Source of the DNA: JBHELG01 sp046263195
Lineage (GTDB): Bacteria; Actinomycetota; Nitriliruptoria; Nitriliruptorales; JAHWKO01
Reading direction: 5' to 3'
Length of the DNA stretch: 10,001 bases
Assembly (NCBI GenBank): GCA_046263195.1
Contig: JBHELG010000058.1
Coordinates: 1-10,001 of the forward strand
How positions within the stretch are numbered: the stretch's first letter is position 1; every line of letters begins with the position of its first letter. The position numbers and the translations under genes were made by a program. The notes beneath the pieces were generated by a model. That model did not search any database. It worked only from the letters and a program-made list of their open reading frames with translations, and had not been told where the DNA came from. Positions 7,901 through 10,001 of this stretch are shown here, in pieces.

Positions 7901-8434
7901 CTGCATACGGGCGGCCACGTTCACCGCGTCACCCAGCGCCGTGTACTCCGAACGCAACTCGCCCCCAACCGTGCCGACCACCACAGGTCCGGTGCTGATC
8001 CCCACCCGGACGCTCAGCTCGTCCTGATTGTTTGGCAGCAACTCCTCGGCTGCGTCCTCAATGACCGCGACGATGTCCAACCCGGCGCGCACCGCCCGTT
8101 CGGGGTCGTCCTCGTGAGCCAGCGGCGCGCCGAAGATGGCGAGCAGACCGTCGCCCGCCAGCTGTGCAACCGTTCCTCCGTAGCGGGAGACGGCCTCCGA
8201 CATGAGTTGGAAGGTGCGGTTGACCGTGTCCGCCCAGTCCTCCGGATCCGAGCGGGCCGCAAGCTTCGTCGAGTCGACGATGTCGGCGAAAAGAGCTGTT
8301 ACGGGGCGAAGCTCACCAGTGATGCGGGGCCCCGGTGCTGTCCCGGCTCGTTGGGGGATCGCGCGTCCGCAACTGGCGCAGTAGCGCGCTCCGGCGGGCA
8401 GCGAGCTGGTGCAGTGAGGGCAGGACTGTGGCAC
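4916..8434 (-). CDS. Class III nucleotide cyclase / AAA ATPase / TPR regulator with zinc ribbon
   Basis: This is a 1172-aa cytoplasmic signalling protein. The start is GTG 8434, with GGAG six bases upstream and a stop codon five codons before it. A zinc ribbon comes first (C5, C8, C19, C22). The class III cyclase domain covers about 44-200: metal residues D51 (FADIVDST) and D95 (AGDGLLAIFG), Thr165 at the substrate-selecting site (EYTALGD), and transition-state N172 and R176 (DAVNVAARM). The Lys usually found four residues before the second Asp is Gln91. A large P-loop ATPase follows: GRAAELDRV near 242, Walker A GEPGIGKS (269-276, K275) and Walker B VVVCEDVHWAD (398-408). From about 640 to 1130 come helical repeats, TPR-like in composition. 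This architecture is common in actinobacteria, where the ATPase and repeats may sense a ligand or partner and control cyclase output. Neither the nucleotide made nor the ligand can be told from sequence. Confidence 0.93.
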   Translation of the reverse strand: MPQSCPHCTSSLPAGARYCASCGRAIPQRAGTAPGPRITGELRPVTALFADIVDSTKLAARSDPEDWADTVNRTFQLMSEAVSRYGGTVAQLAGDGLLAIFGAPLAHEDDPERAVRAGLDIVAVIEDAAEELLPNNQDELSVRVGISTGPVVVGTVGGELRSEYTALGDAVNVAARMQSAAGPGNVLVTAETYRHVAPLVEALDLGLLAVKGKEEPVHAYEVVGLRPDAVAARAGFDAPLTGRAAELDRVQESLDAMVAGLGRTALVLGEPGIGKSRLVRELHARASELDEVRWAQGRCLSFGGALAYHLVVDLVRSLVGIPAGERGPLAREVLDETVNDLPGTYSPETAILAHLLGLPLDNSERQRLEALEPAAVQARYLATLRQLLAGLSSIGPLVVVCEDVHWADTSSVELLTRLLPLVDETPLLLILTGRPERDVPGWRLVSDVRTRFGDALVEVTLGPLPEQATRELADTLAMHHPLAQQLSHVVASKAEGNPLFVEELVRTLLDRLPQQAKAAVDEDTLADIPDNLHGLLLARIDRLPEPHRRLLRVAAVIGREIPAALLDAVVAQETDGDSPGQQLGQLEAAGLLRLISVRPELVYAFRHALVQEAAYGSLLRSERYRLHGVVGEALERLYPQRRGELAAQLARHFEQAGRGDRAAAYQLHAGEQALRHFANREALDFLEKAANHAARATGDDSSARFRLATFLALGEARRANGDITAAKATFAEAASLARDLQDAQALARAALGYGKASDIWGIDETLRDLLEQASAGLGGEPGPLRVRVIARLAQALYYDPNPDRRRQLIDRAVQEAHQLGDDAALAEVLSTRHTLGGPDDLDQRLDDASRVVDIAQRTGDWDLETRGRGWRLVHLLVTGEVKAAWQEMERHAQLAGRLVDPLHLRDATAWRALRAALAGRFGETARLAEEAYRIGHEAGDRGAEIILLQQRGMIFFLQGRLEDFHRVVAGLRDYVRSFWQIAPAGKIVIAYTHARLGLRDEARDWLEQAGYDDYTEVPRDVLWHILLVLTADTSAFLGDIPRVTQLYDLLRPYADRLALADRAYHTVGFVSRSLGLLATVLGHFDEAEAHFEAARVHHERLGSPPLVALTQAGYVQMLRARGKLNDHQRADELHAQVLATAREFGMELPDDEHWPVPLSVRSRLQADEKRLS

Positions 8435-8528
8435 GCTCCTCTCCGCTCAGCAACGGAGTTTGACTCACCCTAGCCTCCCCGCGCCCGCCTGTTGCCGGTC
8501 GGCGGAGTCCGTCGATGAGACACTTTGA

Positions 8529-8574
8529 GCGCTGGCCCGCCAGCTGATGTCGGGGTAAGGGCCAGTTTCAGCGC
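8529..8574. repeat. Nested inverted repeats upstream of the cyclase gene
   Basis: CTGGCCC (8532-8538) pairs with GGGCCAG (8559-8565), and GCGCTG (8529-8534) can alternatively pair with CAGCGC (8569-8574). GCTGG and CCAGC also form a tight local stem at 8531-8544. These mutually exclusive pairings could make an RNA switch or simply reflect GC-rich sequence. No T-tract or known RNA family is recognisable. Confidence 0.25.
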
Positions 8575-8648
8575 AGTGCCCATCGTTCATCGCGCCCCAT
8601 CGCTGGGTGCTTCGTCTTGAGGCGGTAGGTGTGCCCTGCTTCTCTCAT
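8568..8648 (-). CDS. Possible small ORF (26 aa), unknown function
   Basis: An ATG at 8648 lies five bases after AGGAG (GAGGAGAGTTG before the start) and opens a 26-codon frame ending in TGA at 8568. The peptide is basic and has two aromatic residues (start MREAGHTYRLKTKH, end DERWALR). The start codon overlaps the stop of another short open frame (8648-8836, minus) in a TGATG arrangement, which can couple translation; that upstream frame has no visible ribosome site. The ORF lies 133 bp before the cyclase gene, so it could be a leader peptide or a gene remnant. I do not recognise it. Confidence 0.25.
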   Translation of the reverse strand: MREAGHTYRLKTKHPAMGRDERWALR

Positions 8649-8703
8649 CAACTCTCCTCGGATGTGTAGCAGCTTCCCTGCTCCGATCGCTCCGCTGCGT
8701 TAC

Positions 8704-8721
8704 CGGCGGGGCGCCCTGCCG
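8704..8721. repeat. 18-bp near-perfect palindrome
   Basis: CGGC, G, GGGC, GCCC, T, GCCG is symmetric except for one G/T mismatch pair. It could be a dimeric repressor site or an RNA hairpin. No gene start lies close enough to assign it. Confidence 0.25.
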
Positions 8722-8971
8722 TGAAGGGCTGGGTGGCCGGGGTTACCCCATCCTGCGCGGCGCTCGAGAACGTGCTCTGTGTGCTCCTCTTGACCAGCGT
8801 GACCGGGTCCCCGCACCCAACACGAGCCGACCGCACGCCTTGTGGATACCTGGCAAGGCAGAGGTCGACCCCGAGGCCGCGGCAGCCCCTTGAGGCCAGA
8901 CAGGCGCCGTCGAAGACCCAAGGCGGGGCGCAGGACCTGGGCGATGCAGAGGTGCCGCCAATGGTGTGCGC

Positions 8972-9124
8972 CTAGTGGTATTCGCACCGATGACAGAGCC
9001 CCCCCGACCCTAATCCCAGCCACGAGCGACGCCCACATCCTTGGCAGGTGGGGACCATCCTCGTGGTCAAGGTCACCAGTGCCAGTAGCGCGAGAAGGAT
9101 AAGGGCGACGACCTCTATGCGCAT
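8972..9124 (-). CDS. Small membrane protein with four-cysteine knuckle
   Basis: This is a predicted 50-aa protein. Residues about 4-21 form one hydrophobic span (EVVALILLALLALVTLT). A short soluble tail follows, with C27-X2-C30 and C44-X2-C47 separated by 13 residues (CQGCGRRSWLG and LCHRCEYH), typical spacing for a small zinc ribbon or rubredoxin-like knuckle. The frame stays open far upstream, but that part is Arg/Ser/Pro-rich and looks non-coding, so the ATG at 9124 is the sensible start. There is no clear ribosome site before it, the main weakness of the call. It sits alone between the cyclase gene and the reductase-fold gene, all in one direction. The span plus metal knuckle is seen; membrane anchoring and zinc binding are inferred; function is unknown. 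Confidence 0.45.
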   Translation of the reverse strand: MRIEVVALILLALLALVTLTTRMVPTCQGCGRRSWLGLGSGGLCHRCEYH

Positions 9125-9755
9125 GGCGACCGAGGCTAGGAACCCTGATCGGGCCGGCAAGGGTGGAATGTCCACTTGCGCTGGTACCGAAGGGGGATAG
9201 GCGCGCCGGGGTAGGTCGACGCCGGATCGCGTCGCGGGATGCTCCTCGCCCGGCAGGTGGTGATCTACCGGGTCGGTCGTGATGGCGGCGATCGCTTCCG
9301 GGTTGGAGCTGCTGCAACTCTTCGAGAGTTGGGCCTTCCGCCTGTCCGAAGTCGATCTCTCGGGTGATGGACCTCGTCCGAGGCTGCAGCCGGTGGCACG
9401 GGCCACCGCGGCCGTGGTCTCCAGGGCACGGTCGAGCGTCGAGCTCCACAGCGCGCGAGCCGATTCTGCGTCGCCTACCTGCCGAGCTGCTCCGCCTGCT
9501 CGCGGGCAGGCGTACAGCCGAGGTCGCTGCTCCCGACGAAGCAGGTGGGTATTGGTTTGCCTGACCATCAAAGCTAGTCGAGTACCACCGGCCGAACGCG
9601 AGGCGCCCGACTTGGTCGCCGAGGACGTGTTGAGCGTTCTCCCGCCGGGCGCTAGAGACCAGCTCGCCTGTGACACTCCCACAACTGGAGCGCGGGATCG
9701 CTGCCGGTCGGCTTCCAGATCGCCGATGACTCGGGAGGGCCATTTGCTCCTCCGC
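9125..9755. other. Interval with no supported gene
   Basis: This stretch of 631 bases has long open frames on both strands, but all are rich in Arg, Ser, Gly and Pro, without hydrophobic cores or motifs. One minus-strand frame (8700-9743) has a good ribosome site (GGAGGAG before its ATG), yet its composition looks non-coding and it runs across the small cysteine protein in another frame. Degraded genes are possible; I recognise none. Confidence 0.45.
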
Positions 9756-10001
9756 TTAGGGCTTATGGCCTCGAGCATGTGAGGCGACGATCACGAACGG
9801 GCTTCGGTCGACGTCGTACGACTCTGGCGACGCTGTTGCGCTACTGGCTGCTGGGAACGTGCGGTAGCGGAGGTAAACCGTCCCGTTGCCGAAGCGGCGC
9901 TCGTCTAGCAGTTCGAGCTTGAGGCGGACGTCCTCGGGGAGGGACCGCTTGCCGCCTCCCACTAGGACGGGCGCGAGGAACAGGTGGCATTCGTCAACCA
10001 G
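9756..10001 (-). CDS. Dihydrofolate reductase / RibD C-terminal domain protein (3' part only)
   Basis: The last 81 residues of a gene that starts beyond the right edge; the stop is TAA at 9756-9758. The first 47 residues match the end of the RibD_C/dihydrofolate-reductase-like family in actinobacteria: LVDECHLFLAPVLVGGGKRSL, the typical VxGGG nucleotide-side turn, then a charged helix-strand part ending LDERRFGNGTVYLRYR. Family members usually end within a few residues of that point. Here about 34 more residues follow (from TFPAASS to the stop), without a recognisable motif. The family includes NADPH-dependent reductases; most single-domain members have no proven substrate. A GTG inside the VGGGK stretch (9962) is not a real start, because the conserved sequence continues upstream to the window edge. 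Confidence 0.85.
   Translation of the reverse strand: MVDECHLFLAPVLVGGGKRSLPEDVRLKLELLDERRFGNGTVYLRYRTFPAASSATASPESYDVDRSPFVIVASHARGHKP

Larger units (their letters stand above)
8435..8971. other. Gene-poor interval upstream of the cyclase gene
   Basis: I find no recognisable gene in these 537 bases, only one small ORF with a good ribosome site (8568-8648). Other content: nested inverted repeats around 8529-8574 and a GC-rich palindrome at 8704-8721. A TAGGGT (8472-8467, minus strand) about 32 bases before the cyclase GTG could be a -10 element, but no matching -35 box is visible. Confidence 0.5.

Noticed and set aside
8640..8760. Possible group II intron or other structured RNA remnant upstream of the small ORF
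   Set aside because: The sequence is hairpin-rich, but I see no domain V-like hairpin, no reverse transcriptase and no family-specific core.
8700..9743. 347-codon minus-strand frame with a good ribosome site just after the reductase-fold gene
   Set aside because: Composition is dominated by Arg, Gly, Pro and Ser with scattered Cys and Trp, no hydrophobic core and no motif. Codon third positions do not look biased. It also overlaps the more plausible cysteine protein in another frame. I keep only its ribosome site as a curiosity.

Overview
This is a GC-rich window whose recognisable protein genes all lie on the minus strand. Good AGGAGG-type ribosome sites, GTG starts, a LiaS/NarL-type two-component pair and a very large cyclase-ATPase-TPR regulator suggest a soil-type actinobacterium or a close relative. 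This placement is an inference from style and protein families, not from a marker gene.

Layout in the direction of transcription (right to left). At the right edge (9756-10001) is the C-terminal end of a RibD/dihydrofolate-reductase-fold protein with an unusual tail. About 1.3 kb poor in genes follows (8435-9755). Its one plausible gene is a 50-residue membrane protein with a four-cysteine knuckle (8972-9124). Next is a 1172-residue signalling protein (4916-8434): zinc ribbon, class III nucleotide cyclase, AAA-type ATPase and a helical repeat region. Just beyond its stop codon lies the 3' half of a tRNA-Glu(UUC) gene (about 4836-4881), without the 5' half. Beyond that is a tyrosine recombinase (3649-4560) with all six catalytic residues. 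The recombinase and the tRNA fragment together look like one end of an integrated element; by geometry the element would lie to the left and the chromosomal flank to the right. The recombinase's Shine-Dalgarno sequence sits in a perfect hairpin, which could limit its translation.

Further left is a signalling cluster: a four-span membrane protein (2988-3506), a multi-span GAF histidine kinase (821-2862) and a NarL/LuxR-type response regulator (168-824) whose start overlaps the kinase stop. The kinase reading frame is broken by one base just before its phospho-acceptor helix. As written, the ATPase half is not translated unless ribosomes shift back one base or the base is a sequencing error. 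Two hairpins separate the membrane gene from the kinase.

I see no CRISPR array, rRNA, complete tRNA, toxin-antitoxin pair or known defence system. The most interesting signals are the tRNA-Glu/recombinase junction, the hairpin over the recombinase ribosome site, and the frameshifted kinase.
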